Source of the DNA: Bacteroidota bacterium
GTDB taxonomy: Bacteria; Bacteroidota; Bacteroidia; UKL13-3
Length of the DNA: 37,753 bases
Assembly (NCBI GenBank): GCA_947459075.1
Contig: CANHBJ010000007.1
Coordinates: 1-37,753, forward strand
Direction: 5' to 3'
A program made the translations under genes and the position numbers. Under the pieces are notes generated by a model. That model did not search any database. It was not told where the DNA came from and was given only the letters and a program-made list of their open reading frames with translations. Position 1 is the first letter of the stretch. Each line of letters begins with the position of its first letter. Positions 8,787 to 17,509 of this stretch are shown piece after piece.

Positions 8787-8914
8787 CATGATTTACTTCA
8801 AATCAATGTCGACTTGAGTAATGCCGATGTTTTTATTTTATTTTCAATTAAACTTGGCATAAAATAATTTGTATAATAATATTTATAACTTTAAATTGTG
8901 ATATTAATTTACAT

Positions 8915-9475
8915 ATGAAACAATATTTTATTTTGGGATTTTTTAGCATACTTACTCAACTTGTATCAGCACAAGTGGGTCCCAACCAGAATAATGAAGA
9001 AGAGCATAACAGTATAATTAAGTTTAATTTATTGAGCCCTGTTATAGGAACAGTAACTTTAAGCTACGAAAAAAGCCTGAATAATGATGCCTCTTTCATT
9101 ACAACCGCTAGCTATTTCACAGGGGAATTATTTAACCAATCTGTGCCTGTAAAAGGATTTTCTGCAGCGCTTGAGTACAGGTTTTATATTGGAGAAACAC
9201 CTATTAGGGGATATTACATTCAACCCTATGCGCGTTACCAATATTTTAAAGATATTCAAACCAAAGAAGATGAACTTTCGGTTCCTGGAGTTGGATTATT
9301 AATGGGCTACCAGTGGGTATTTTTGAAGCGCATTGCTTTTGATATGAACTTGGGCCCTTCTTATAATTTTAGCAATTTAACATCACCCGGAAAGAATTAT
9401 TCTGCATCGGATTTCAAACCTTTTATTAGTGGTTATTGGATACGCGGAGGTTTAAGTGTTGGACTATTATTTTAA
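8915..9475 (+). CDS. outer-membrane barrel-like protein, tandem paralogue 1
   Basis: Predicted secreted protein of 186 residues with a signal peptide ending near VSAQ and an outer-membrane-type C-terminus (GGLSVGLLF, final Phe). The mature part opens with IIKFNLLSPVIGTVTLSYEKS, which aligns by eye with matching segments in the next two genes, and continues as alternating polar/aromatic beta strands. It resembles the DUF3575-like small barrels of Bacteroidota, a family assignment I make from pattern only. No catalytic motif is seen. It is the first and shortest of the three and lies 128 nt after clpX. Function unknown. Confidence 0.75.
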   Translation: MKQYFILGFFSILTQLVSAQVGPNQNNEEEHNSIIKFNLLSPVIGTVTLSYEKSLNNDASFITTASYFTGELFNQSVPVKGFSAALEYRFYIGETPIRGYYIQPYARYQYFKDIQTKEDELSVPGVGLLMGYQWVFLKRIAFDMNLGPSYNFSNLTSPGKNYSASDFKPFISGYWIRGGLSVGLLF

Positions 9476-9484
9476 TTTAAGAAT

Positions 9485-10162
9485 ATGAAATATTTAATAA
9501 TCCTATTATTATTAGGAACAAGCTTTATTGGATTAGCCCAAAATAGCGCAGAAGTTAAACGTAATTATGCAATAAGAACAAATTTGTTAAGCGCAATTTA
9601 CAACACACTTAACGTAAGTTACCAAAAATTAAAACCCAACGGTAACTCTGTTGTATTAGGTGCATCATATATGGATTTCAATGATTTTAATGAAAGCTCC
9701 AATAATTACAATGGAAATAATAATTACACTAATGTTGGAGGTGTTGCATTAACAGGAGAGTATAGGTTACATTTCTCTGGAAATGGTTTTAATGGTGGTT
9801 ATGTGGGTGGATTTGGCCGCGCCATGTTTTATGAACGTATTGCAAGATATCAAAACAATATAAATAGTTCTTCCCAAATGCCAATTGAAATGATAGATGT
9901 AAAAGAAAAGTTCAATTTTGCTAGCGTTGGAGTTGGCTTTGTTGTTGGATACCAAATTGCAATACAAAATAGAGTTACTGTTGATTTTTTTGGTGGACCC
10001 GTTTTTCAAGCATTGGTTTATGAAGATAAAGTTACACGAAACGCTTCAACTGGTGCACGATTGGAATCAAGAAAAATAAATGAATTGGCTAGTAATATTC
10101 CTGATAGGTATATAAGTGGGTATGGATTGCGTGGAGGAATTACTTTAGGTATTTTATTCTAA
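9485..10162 (+). CDS. outer-membrane barrel-like protein, tandem paralogue 2
   Basis: A 225-residue relative of its two neighbours, starting 9 nt after the previous stop. The signal peptide ends near GLAQ. The shared segment reads AIRTNLLSAIYNTLNVSYQKL, followed by ASYMDFNDFN, an Asn/Tyr-rich loop, a GEYRLHFSG strand, GFVVGYQ and the ending RYISGYGLRGGITLGILF with final Phe. It is closer to paralogue 3 (shared SYMDFNDF, FSG.G.NG and RY..GYG.R.GIT.GI.F) than to paralogue 1. The Asn-rich insertion probably sits in an exposed loop. Same operon as its neighbours; substrate or partner unknown. Confidence 0.75.
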   Translation: MKYLIILLLLGTSFIGLAQNSAEVKRNYAIRTNLLSAIYNTLNVSYQKLKPNGNSVVLGASYMDFNDFNESSNNYNGNNNYTNVGGVALTGEYRLHFSGNGFNGGYVGGFGRAMFYERIARYQNNINSSSQMPIEMIDVKEKFNFASVGVGFVVGYQIAIQNRVTVDFFGGPVFQALVYEDKVTRNASTGARLESRKINELASNIPDRYISGYGLRGGITLGILF

Positions 10163-10176
10163 TAATAATTTTACGG

Positions 10177-10824
10177 ATGAAAAAACTAACTTTATTTCTT
10201 GCATTAATTATTACAGTAATATTTGTTGTGCAAGCTAAGCCTAAGTTTCCGCCTATAAAAAAGAATGCGGCCAAAATCAACTTGCTTAGTCCTTTATATA
10301 GCAACCTCAGTCTTTCATATCAGTACTTAATAACTCCTTTCCGTTCATTACAACTTACGGCATCTTACATGGATTTTAACGACTTTGTAACCTATGGTAA
10401 TGCAGATGATTTGCGTGTTACAGGATTTAGCATTACCCCTGAATACCGCATTAATTTTAGTGGATATGGATTAAATGGTTTTTATGTTGGTCCGTTTTTA
10501 AGATACATGGATTACAAAAAAACAGTTGATTATAACGAATTATATACTACGGTAATAGAAAACTCATCTTTTAAAAGTGCAGGTATTGGTTTTAATATAG
10601 GTAAACAGTTTATTATTAAAAATACGGTTTTGGTTGATTTATTTGCTGGCCCTGTATACCAGGTTTTGGTACAAGAGAAAATCAACCAATCCATTACCAG
10701 ACAAATGCAACCATTTTATTATAATGATGAAGATTTTTCTAACTATTTAGCACCAAGCATACCGAACAGATATTTAAAAGGATACGGAATTAGAGCTGGT
10801 ATTACAATAGGAATAGCATTTTAG
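10177..10824 (+). CDS. outer-membrane barrel-like protein, tandem paralogue 3
   Basis: Third copy, 215 residues, 14 nt after the second. The hydrophobic signal peptide ends around VVQAKP. It carries AAKINLLSPLYSNLSLSYQYL, TASYMDFNDF, TPEYRINFSGYGLNGFYVGPF and the ending RYLKGYGIRAGITIGIAF. The repeated NLLSPLY...LSYQ start and the G-rich amphipathic end strand suggest the same barrel with different loops. A strong hairpin terminator follows, so the three genes form one unit. Function unknown. Confidence 0.75.
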   Translation: MKKLTLFLALIITVIFVVQAKPKFPPIKKNAAKINLLSPLYSNLSLSYQYLITPFRSLQLTASYMDFNDFVTYGNADDLRVTGFSITPEYRINFSGYGLNGFYVGPFLRYMDYKKTVDYNELYTTVIENSSFKSAGIGFNIGKQFIIKNTVLVDLFAGPVYQVLVQEKINQSITRQMQPFYYNDEDFSNYLAPSIPNRYLKGYGIRAGITIGIAF

Positions 10825-10854
10825 AAAAGTAATAAAGCATACAGGAAATTAAAT

Positions 10855-10892
10855 TAAAAAGGCATCATGTAAATAAACATGATGCCTTTTTT
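10855..10892. terminator. shared bidirectional terminator
   Basis: AAAAAGGCATCATGT / ACATGATGCCTTTTT with a 6-nt loop. It lies between the third barrel gene (plus) and the S46 peptidase (minus) and carries A/T runs on both sides, so it can serve both. Confidence 0.88.
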
Positions 10893-10909
10893 GTAGTTTA
10901 TAATAGGGT

Positions 10910-13072
10910 CTATTTGGCCATTGTCATTTCATTAATTACATGATTTGCTTTAGCTACTTTTTGTAACACCCATAATACATAACGTATGTCCACACCAACA
11001 CTTCGGCTGTAAGTTTCATTCCAAGCATAATCGTTGATGGTTGCCGTAAATGCGCGATCGAAATTGATAGCAATTAATTGTCCTTTAGCATTCATAACCG
11101 GACTGCCACTATTACCACCGGTTGTATCTAAATTGTATAAAATATTTACAGGTAAATCACCCAAAGCAGGATGAATAAAATCGCCTAAATCACCTGCTGC
11201 ATATAATTCTCTTATAGCATCTAGCAACTGATATTCTGCTGTATCACTTTTTTCAATAACCCCTTTTAAAGTAGTATACGGCTTTGCATATAAGCCATCA
11301 TTAGGCGAGTACCCTTTTACATAACCATATGTAAAACGTAGTGTAGAATTGGCATCAGGAATAAAAGAGCGTTGCTTCCATTGTTGTTTCACTTCAACTA
11401 AACTAGCCATTAGTTGACTAAGCTCTCCATCACGTTTCTGATCCTCGATGTCAAACTTCATCATTTCTTCATTTAACTCTCCAGCAAAACTCACCAACTC
11501 ATCATTATATGATAGCAGGGAAGCCAAATCATTTTCAATCCAATCATTAACTTCTTTATTGTTGTTGAGTTTAGATTTGCTATATAGCCCTTCAACTAAA
11601 CTTTCAATTTCACTCAAAGAAGTGCGACCATTAATAAGTTTATTTACTGAAGGCAACATGTTATTTGAATTAAATGAAACGGCATCACTAAACATTTTTA
11701 CCATGGCGAGTTTATCCAAATTGACATCATATCGCCCTAGAGATTTACTCAAATCCTTTTTTATATTTGCTTTTTGAGATATGAGAAATTCTTTTTTGGC
11801 TGTTTCATTCGGTAACTTTTGATAAATTAACTTGTAATTTGACAATGTTGCAGAGGCTTGTATCAATGGTGAAACACTGTAAATTTGATCAAGCCACATA
11901 TTACGATTTGCGTATTTCATTAAATCAGTATAAAGCTCGTTAACTCGAGGAATAACGTTTCCATATTTAGATTTAAGTGCGCTATTTGCATCTATATATT
12001 GTTGCAATTGTTTTTCTTCCTCACGCTTTTTAGCACTTAATTCAGCACGTTTAAATCCTTGTAATTTACCCTTAAAATTTTTAGCCGTATTAGCTAAACT
12101 TTTAATGCGCGCTGCATATTTAATGCTAAGTGCATAATCTTTTTTTCCAAGTTGTTCCATCTGGTTTATTTGCCAATCAAACAAATTACTTATGTATCCT
12201 AAAAAGTAATTTTCATGGTACTCATAAAATCCTGCAGGCTGATGGCGATATGTACGCCCTGGGTAACCCAATACAAAAATAAAATCGTTTTCATTGGCAC
12301 CTTTGGGATTTACATTTAGATATTTGATAGGTTTATAAGGCACATTTTTATCACTGTATTCAGCTGCGCTTCCGTCAGGTGCAACATAAGCACGTAAAAA
12401 TGCAAAGTCTCCACTGTGGCGAGGCCAAACCCAATTATCTAGCTCACCACCGTAAGCACCAATGCTAACTGGTGGCACATAAACCAAACGTACATCTTTA
12501 AGTAATTTGTAACGAAAAAGCACATACGTTTTACCCGTAAACATCTCGGATATTTCGCATTGCAAACCAGGGTTGGATTCGTTCTCTTTTAGGGTAACGA
12601 CTTTAATATTATCTGCAATTTTCTTTAATCGGCTAACTGCATCCAAATCTTGTGTACCATTCAATACATCAACAGATACATCTTTATATGATGCTGTAAT
12701 TTTACATACTAACCCCTTGGCAGGTACTTCTTGCTCGCGGTTTTGGGCTAAGAAACCCAACTTAATGTAATCGTTTTTTACATCACTTATGGCTTGCACA
12801 TAACTAAAAGCACAGTGGTGATTAGTTACAATCAATCCTTCGCTACTTAAAAATGATCCTGTACAACCACCAACCCTAACGATGGCATCAATTAAACTAG
12901 TTCCACTTGGGTTGTATAATTCTTGTGGAGTAATTTTTAAGCCTGCTTTTTTAACATCAATGTTTTTAAGTTCCGATAATGGAAACATACCCTCTTCTTG
13001 CTTTTTTGTGGTATGCGAGGTAAGTATTGCTCCAGCAGAAAAGAGAGAAATCAATAACAATAATTTTTTCAT
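10910..13072 (-). CDS. S46 dipeptidyl-peptidase, DPP11-like
   Basis: Periplasmic serine exopeptidase that removes N-terminal dipeptides. A signal peptide covers roughly residues 1-20. The catalytic residues are H85 (IVTNHHC), D222 (WPRHSGDFAF) and S655 (TTGGNSGSP), with the usual helical insert between ~290 and 570. Length is 720, normal for the family. Eighteen residues after the nucleophile there is Arg673 (NFDR). In Porphyromonas enzymes Arg at this position marks DPP11 (Asp/Glu at P1) and Gly marks DPP7, so an acidic preference is inferred. A TATATTTG box lies only four bases before the ATG. It stands alone, divergent from queG. Confidence 0.93.
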   Translation of the reverse strand: MKKLLLLISLFSAGAILTSHTTKKQEEGMFPLSELKNIDVKKAGLKITPQELYNPSGTSLIDAIVRVGGCTGSFLSSEGLIVTNHHCAFSYVQAISDVKNDYIKLGFLAQNREQEVPAKGLVCKITASYKDVSVDVLNGTQDLDAVSRLKKIADNIKVVTLKENESNPGLQCEISEMFTGKTYVLFRYKLLKDVRLVYVPPVSIGAYGGELDNWVWPRHSGDFAFLRAYVAPDGSAAEYSDKNVPYKPIKYLNVNPKGANENDFIFVLGYPGRTYRHQPAGFYEYHENYFLGYISNLFDWQINQMEQLGKKDYALSIKYAARIKSLANTAKNFKGKLQGFKRAELSAKKREEEKQLQQYIDANSALKSKYGNVIPRVNELYTDLMKYANRNMWLDQIYSVSPLIQASATLSNYKLIYQKLPNETAKKEFLISQKANIKKDLSKSLGRYDVNLDKLAMVKMFSDAVSFNSNNMLPSVNKLINGRTSLSEIESLVEGLYSKSKLNNNKEVNDWIENDLASLLSYNDELVSFAGELNEEMMKFDIEDQKRDGELSQLMASLVEVKQQWKQRSFIPDANSTLRFTYGYVKGYSPNDGLYAKPYTTLKGVIEKSDTAEYQLLDAIRELYAAGDLGDFIHPALGDLPVNILYNLDTTGGNSGSPVMNAKGQLIAINFDRAFTATINDYAWNETYSRSVGVDIRYVLWVLQKVAKANHVINEMTMAK

Positions 13073-13076
13073 GTAA

Positions 13077-13084
13077 CAAATATA
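13077..13084 (-). promoter_or_regulatory. -7 box of the S46 peptidase gene
   Basis: Minus-strand TATATTTG, an exact TAnnTTTG match four bases before the ATG; no clear TTTG at -33. It implies a very short or absent leader if used. Confidence 0.5.
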
Positions 13085-13197
13085 GTTGAACAGCGAAAAT
13101 AGTATAAGTTTTCAGAATGAATCAATTCTATTGAAGTTTGATTACTAAGTTGTAATTGCAATCGTTTTTGTTAATACAAAAAGCCTTATCAATGTGC

Positions 13198-13205
13198 TAT
13201 ATTTG
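13198..13205 (+). promoter_or_regulatory. -7 box of queG
   Basis: TATATTTG, exact consensus, ending six bases before the queG ATG. The nearest TTTG (13167-13170) is 27 nt upstream, too far for a normal -33 box. Confidence 0.55.
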
Positions 13206-13211
13206 CCTTAA

Positions 13212-14141
13212 ATGAATAATGCCGAACGTAATACCCAACTCATAAAAATTAAAGCTAAAGAACTAGGATTTTTTGATGTGGGATTTAGTAAAGCAGCATT
13301 TTTAGAAACAGAAGCGCCTAGGTTAGAAAAGTGGTTATCGAACAACATGCACGGCAAAATGGCCTACATGGAAAATCATTTCGATAAAAGATTAGACCCT
13401 AGGTTATTGGTTGATGGAGCAAAAACAGTGGTATCACTTTTATTTAATTACTACTCAACCCAAAAACAAAACGATACCACAGCACCCAAAATTAGTAAGT
13501 ACGCATATGGCAACGATTACCATGATGTGTTAAAAGCAAAACTGCACGAACTTTTAATTTGGATACGTGAAAATATTGGTGAAATAAACGGGCGAGCTTT
13601 TGTGGATTCTGCTCCGATTTTAGAGCGTGCATGGGCTGTTAAAAGCGGATTAGGTTGGATTGGTAAAAATGGAAATTTGATTAATAAAGGAAGTGGCTCT
13701 TATTATTTTTTATGTGAATTAGTTTTAGATTTAGAATTAATACCTGACAACTTATTAGCAACAAACCATTGTGGAACTTGTACAAAATGTATTGATGCCT
13801 GTCCGACACAAGCTATTGTAAGCCCAACTGTTGTTGATGGAAGTAAATGCATTTCTTATTACACCATAGAACTAAAAGATGCCTTACCAATGGAAGCAAA
13901 AGGCAAATTAGATAATTGGATGTTTGGTTGCGATGTTTGTCAAGATGTATGCCCCTGGAATAGGTTTGCAAATCAAAATACAGAACCAACATTTGCCCCA
14001 AGTAAAGAACTATTAAACTATACAAAACAAGATTGGATGGAAATTACAGAAGATGTTTTTAAAACGGTTTTTAAAAAATCTCCTATGAGAAGAACAAAAT
14101 ACAACGGTTTAAAACGAAATATTGACTTTATAATAAACTAA
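13212..14141 (+). CDS. queG: epoxyqueuosine reductase
   Basis: Last enzyme of queuosine synthesis: a cobalamin-dependent iron-sulfur protein reducing epoxyqueuosine to queuosine at the wobble base of GUN tRNAs. The 309-residue protein shows the active-site segment [12 protein letters not shown] with Asp132, the GLGWIGKN motif, and two 4Fe-4S cluster sets: C187, C190, C193, C197 ([12 protein letters not shown]) and C213/C240/C243/C247 ([12 protein letters not shown]). It ends soon after the conserved [14 protein letters not shown], without the C-terminal HEAT-repeat part of longer homologues. The ATG at 13212 is the only plausible start. The next gene begins 4 nt after its stop. Confidence 0.96.
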   Translation: MNNAERNTQLIKIKAKELGFFDVGFSKAAFLETEAPRLEKWLSNNMHGKMAYMENHFDKRLDPRLLVDGAKTVVSLLFNYYSTQKQNDTTAPKISKYAYGNDYHDVLKAKLHELLIWIRENIGEINGRAFVDSAPILERAWAVKSGLGWIGKNGNLINKGSGSYYFLCELVLDLELIPDNLLATNHCGTCTKCIDACPTQAIVSPTVVDGSKCISYYTIELKDALPMEAKGKLDNWMFGCDVCQDVCPWNRFANQNTEPTFAPSKELLNYTKQDWMEITEDVFKTVFKKSPMRRTKYNGLKRNIDFIIN

Positions 14142-14145
14142 GCAC

Positions 14146-15330
14146 ATGGGATTTTATAAAATTAAAATACGATTCATATTTATATTATCTTTTTTAGCCA
14201 TAACAGTTAAAGCGCAATCAAATTATGAGTATGGAATAAGGGGTTCATTAAACTTGAGCACAATAGGCACACAATACGGAAAATACAATGGAAGCGGCTA
14301 TTACAATATTGGTGTATTCGGGTCTAAAAAAATAACTGACCAAATCCTTCTTGCGTTTGAACCCACTTATTCTATATCTGGTTTCAAAGAAAAACAAAAT
14401 GATAGCCGCTATACTCTTCAACATTTAGACCTTAACTTAAACGCATACTTTTCAATGTTTGGTGATGATGCTTTGTGGCTATATCTTGGTTTACGTCCTG
14501 GTTATTTATTAGGCTCTAGAAGTGAGACAATAAAAGATGGAAATTATGTGAAATTAGATGCTGTAAATAATACTAACAAAATTGGCAAAATTGATATCGG
14601 TTTAAATGCTGGCTTTTCGGTAAAATTATCTCCAGTAGTTAATTTTGAGCTTGGTTACCATTATAGCGCCACAAATAATAATGATAATGTGCAAATACAA
14701 GGAAGAACATCAACTATAGAAATGACCTTAAAATTGAATGCAGTTGATTTAAAAAGACTCATAGACAACAAAGAAATGACCTTAAAAGAGCAAATTCAGG
14801 AATACCAAAAAGGAATTTTATTTGTTATGCTTCCTACACTATCAGAAAAAGATTTGGCGCGTTTGTCAGATGAAGGAGATCGAAATTATACCATAAATGA
14901 ACTTAGGGTACGTAATTTAAAGGTAGTAGCTGAATTTATTCGTAATTATTCATTCACACCAGTATACTTTTTTGCAGATAGCAATATAAACCAAATCATA
15001 TCGGGTAACTATTCATCTATTTTCTTAAATAAAAACCTAGAAATAGACACAACAATTAAAGTTCCCCCCAAAATGAATTTTATGGTTGCTAGTTTTTGTA
15101 ACGACCTTTATAATTACAGTGACAGGATTAGCTATGGATTATTTATATATGATAATAAGATGAATCAAATGGGAAAACCATACACTATTCCGGGCCAAAT
15201 GTTTGGTCTTTATACTGATGGTGACCCACAAAACTACTTCAAAACAAAACGAATCAACTACACAAATATGCCTTTTGATAGAATGATTCGTAAGTTTAAT
15301 AGCCGAATGATTAGATATGCAGAATTTTAA
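14146..15330 (+). CDS. outer-membrane barrel with uncharacterised C-terminal domain
   Basis: A 394-residue protein in two parts. Residues 1-23 are a signal peptide (ending VKAQ). Residues ~24-206 look like a PorT-type/OMP beta-barrel: YGIRGSLNLSTIG, GVFGSKKITDQILLAFEPTYS, repeated amphipathic strands, then FELGYHYS and TIEMTLKLNAV. Residues ~207-394 are not barrel-like: a helical linker (LKEQIQEYQK), a strand KGILFVMLPT, helix-rich sequence, TPVYFFADSNINQI, and FMVASFCNDLY...GLFIYDN. I recall similar domains in hypothetical Bacteroidota proteins but know no function. It is very likely co-transcribed with queG. Its stop codon abuts that of the convergent DUF3109-type gene. Confidence 0.75.
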   Translation: MGFYKIKIRFIFILSFLAITVKAQSNYEYGIRGSLNLSTIGTQYGKYNGSGYYNIGVFGSKKITDQILLAFEPTYSISGFKEKQNDSRYTLQHLDLNLNAYFSMFGDDALWLYLGLRPGYLLGSRSETIKDGNYVKLDAVNNTNKIGKIDIGLNAGFSVKLSPVVNFELGYHYSATNNNDNVQIQGRTSTIEMTLKLNAVDLKRLIDNKEMTLKEQIQEYQKGILFVMLPTLSEKDLARLSDEGDRNYTINELRVRNLKVVAEFIRNYSFTPVYFFADSNINQIISGNYSSIFLNKNLEIDTTIKVPPKMNFMVASFCNDLYNYSDRISYGLFIYDNKMNQMGKPYTIPGQMFGLYTDGDPQNYFKTKRINYTNMPFDRMIRKFNSRMIRYAEF

Positions 15331-15900
15331 TTAATCTTCATTTAAGGCATCAGCAATTCCCTCTAATTCGTTATACCAACTTACACCATAAGCGCGAATA
15401 AGCGGAGCTTTTAAAAACTTATAGATTGGCATTTGATGTTTTTCTCCTAATGCACAAGCTGGTTTACAGATATCCCATTTGTTATAATTCAACGCATCAT
15501 AATCTCCAACTTTATTAATCCTAATGGGGTATAAGTGACAAGAAATGGGTTTTTGAAAATCTATTTTACCTGATTTCCAAGCCTTCTCTATACCACATGA
15601 CAAAATACCGTCTGTTCTTACAGAAAAAACACATTCACCTGTTGGTATGCAAGTAGTTACTAAATCACCGTCTTTATCTAGCTCACTTATCCCTTTTAAT
15701 TTTATAACAGATATACCTTCATCAGATAAAAAAGGAGTTATTAAAGGTAAATAATTATTAATGGTGTTAATTTCAGTCTCACTAACAGGCGCACCAAAAT
15801 CACCTTCAACACAACAAGCCCCCTTACAAGAATTTAAATCACAGATAAAATGTTTTTCAAAAATATCTTCAGAAATAAGGGTATTTTCATATATGATCAT
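15331..15900 (-). CDS. Cys-rich DUF3109-family protein
   Basis: Cytoplasmic 189-residue protein with ten Cys: C20, C25, C29, C30 (CDLNSCKGACC, like the CxxxCxxCC clusters of YkgJ-type proteins), C84, C90, C102, C121 (SCHLYPIR), C145 and C149 (CKPAC). The spacing suggests a bound metal, zinc or an iron-sulfur centre, but no reaction is known to me. This matches the widely distributed Bacteroidota family DUF3109. The start ATG lies ~10 nt after the rplQ terminator with no promoter between, so expression would need readthrough from the ribosomal operon. Its stop codon touches the stop of the convergent barrel gene. Confidence 0.85.
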   Translation of the reverse strand: MIIYENTLISEDIFEKHFICDLNSCKGACCVEGDFGAPVSETEINTINNYLPLITPFLSDEGISVIKLKGISELDKDGDLVTTCIPTGECVFSVRTDGILSCGIEKAWKSGKIDFQKPISCHLYPIRINKVGDYDALNYNKWDICKPACALGEKHQMPIYKFLKAPLIRAYGVSWYNELEGIADALNED

Positions 15901-15910
15901 AAAATTTAAA

Positions 15911-15946
15911 AATAAAAAAACGGCTAAGTATAAACTTAGCCGTTTT
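15911..15946 (-). terminator. terminator of the ribosomal superoperon
   Basis: AAAACGGCTAAGT / ACTTAGCCGTTTT with a 4-nt loop; on the minus strand it is followed by a T-run. It lies ~20 nt past rplQ and immediately before the DUF3109-type gene. Confidence 0.88.
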
Positions 15947-15965
15947 AGATATTGTTAGTATAATA

Positions 15966-16445
15966 CTAATTTTCTTCAGTTAAGGGAGCATCTGTATTTT
16001 CTACAGCTGGTTTAGCAGCAGGCTTACGGCCTCTACGAGTTGTTTTCTTAGCAGTAGATTTACTTGATTTTTCAGCAAGCATTGCCTCATTAAAGTCAAC
16101 CAATTCAATGATACTCATTTCAGCGTTATCACCTTTACGGTTTGCAAGTTTTAATATCCTTGTATATCCACCTGGACGATCGCCTACCTTTGGTGCAACT
16201 GCTGCAAATAGTTCTTTAACTACTTCTTTACTTTTTAAGTAGCTAAAGATAGTTCTACGAGAATGTGTATTATCTTCTTTAGATTTACTGATAATTGGCT
16301 CAACGTATTTTCTCAATTCTTTAGCTTTGGCCAAAGTAGTTGAAATACGTTTATGCAATATTAACGAACCTGCCATGTTAGAAAGCATTGACTTACGATG
16401 CGAAGCTGTTCTTCCTAAGTGATTAAATGTTTTACCGTGTCTCAT
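15966..16445 (-). CDS. rplQ: 50S ribosomal protein L17
   Basis: L17 binds 23S rRNA near the exit tunnel. The conserved N-terminus ([20 protein letters not shown]) and the [19 protein letters not shown] segment are present. At 159 residues it is longer than the ~125 of E. coli; the extra ~40 C-terminal residues are Lys/Arg/Ala-rich then acidic ([13 protein letters not shown]...TEEN), an extension I know from other Bacteroidota. Last gene of the superoperon, 55 nt after rpoA, followed by a strong terminator. Confidence 0.97.
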   Translation of the reverse strand: MRHGKTFNHLGRTASHRKSMLSNMAGSLILHKRISTTLAKAKELRKYVEPIISKSKEDNTHSRRTIFSYLKSKEVVKELFAAVAPKVGDRPGGYTRILKLANRKGDNAEMSIIELVDFNEAMLAEKSSKSTAKKTTRRGRKPAAKPAVENTDAPLTEEN

Positions 16446-16500
16446 CTCTTTTATAATTTGTCATAAACACAATCAAGGTTTATGTTCTATCATCTAATTT

Positions 16501-17493
16501 TTATTCTTCGTTACCCAAATATTTAGCAACATCCATACCAAATACTAGTCCTTTTTCTCTAGCTAATTCTTCTAATTCTGAAAGAGATTTTTTACCGAAG
16601 TTACGGAACTTCAATAAATCACCAATCTCGTAACTAACTAAATCACCTAAAGTTTTGATATCAGCTGCTTTTAAGCAATTGTATGCACGAACGGATAAAT
16701 CTAAGTCTGATAATGGAGTCTTTAAAATCTTACGAATGTGCAATACATTCTCATCAACTTCTTGAGGAGCTTCTTTTACCTGGGTATCCATTGTAATTAA
16801 CTCATCCGAAAACAACATAAAATGTTGAATAAGGATTTTTGCAGCCTCTTTCAATGCATCTTCTGGATGAATAGATCCATCAGTAGCTATCTCAATTAAT
16901 AACTTCTCATAATCTGTCTTTTGTTCAACACGGAAGTCTTCAACACTATACTTAACATTTTTGATAGGAGTAAAAATAGCATCCATTGGAATTAAACCAA
17001 TCGGAGCATCTTTAGGTTTGTTTTCCTCTGCAGGTACGTAACCTCTTCCTTTATCAACTGTAATCTCAAGTTCTAAATGAACAGAAGGATCCATATTACA
17101 GATAACTAACTCTGGGTTTAAAACCTGGAACGTATTGGTATGTTTACCTATTTCTCCAGCATTAAATGCATCTTGGCCCTTAATGTTAATAAAGATTTTT
17201 TCGTTATCAACCCCATCTATAATACGCTTAAAACGAACTTGTTTTAAGTTTAATACGATTTCTACAACATCTTGAATTACTCCTTTTAGCGTAGAGAATT
17301 CATGATCAACACCTGTTATTTTAACAGATGTTATTGCAAAACCTTCTAAAGATGAAAGTAGAATTCTCCTGAGAGCATTACCAATGGTAACACCATATCC
17401 TTTTTCTAACGGACGGAATTCAAACTGACCAAAAAAGTCAGTCTCTTTATGCATAATAACTTTATCCGGTTTTTGAAAAGCGAGAATTGCCAT
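16501..17493 (-). CDS. rpoA: RNA polymerase alpha subunit
   Basis: Alpha dimer scaffolds RNA polymerase assembly. The 330 residues comprise the N-terminal dimerisation domain ([28 protein letters not shown] being diagnostic) and, after an acidic linker near residue 240, the C-terminal domain with [13 protein letters not shown], whose Arg corresponds to the key upstream-DNA-binding arginine of E. coli, and [13 protein letters not shown]. The intact C-terminal domain means upstream-element and activator contacts remain possible, relevant to the clpP repeats. It sits between rpsD and rplQ. Confidence 0.98.
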   Translation of the reverse strand: MAILAFQKPDKVIMHKETDFFGQFEFRPLEKGYGVTIGNALRRILLSSLEGFAITSVKITGVDHEFSTLKGVIQDVVEIVLNLKQVRFKRIIDGVDNEKIFINIKGQDAFNAGEIGKHTNTFQVLNPELVICNMDPSVHLELEITVDKGRGYVPAEENKPKDAPIGLIPMDAIFTPIKNVKYSVEDFRVEQKTDYEKLLIEIATDGSIHPEDALKEAAKILIQHFMLFSDELITMDTQVKEAPQEVDENVLHIRKILKTPLSDLDLSVRAYNCLKAADIKTLGDLVSYEIGDLLKFRNFGKKSLSELEELAREKGLVFGMDVAKYLGNEE

Positions 17494-17509
17494 TTTGTAT
17501 TATTATTAA

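Noticed and set aside
9694-9735. AATAATTACAATGG-like short repeats in the second barrel gene
   Set aside because: Explained by an Asn/Tyr-rich loop in the protein, not a separate repeat element or CRISPR.
11448-13076. Plus-strand ORFs inside the S46 peptidase gene
   Set aside because: All overlap a complete conserved coding sequence and show no domain pattern.
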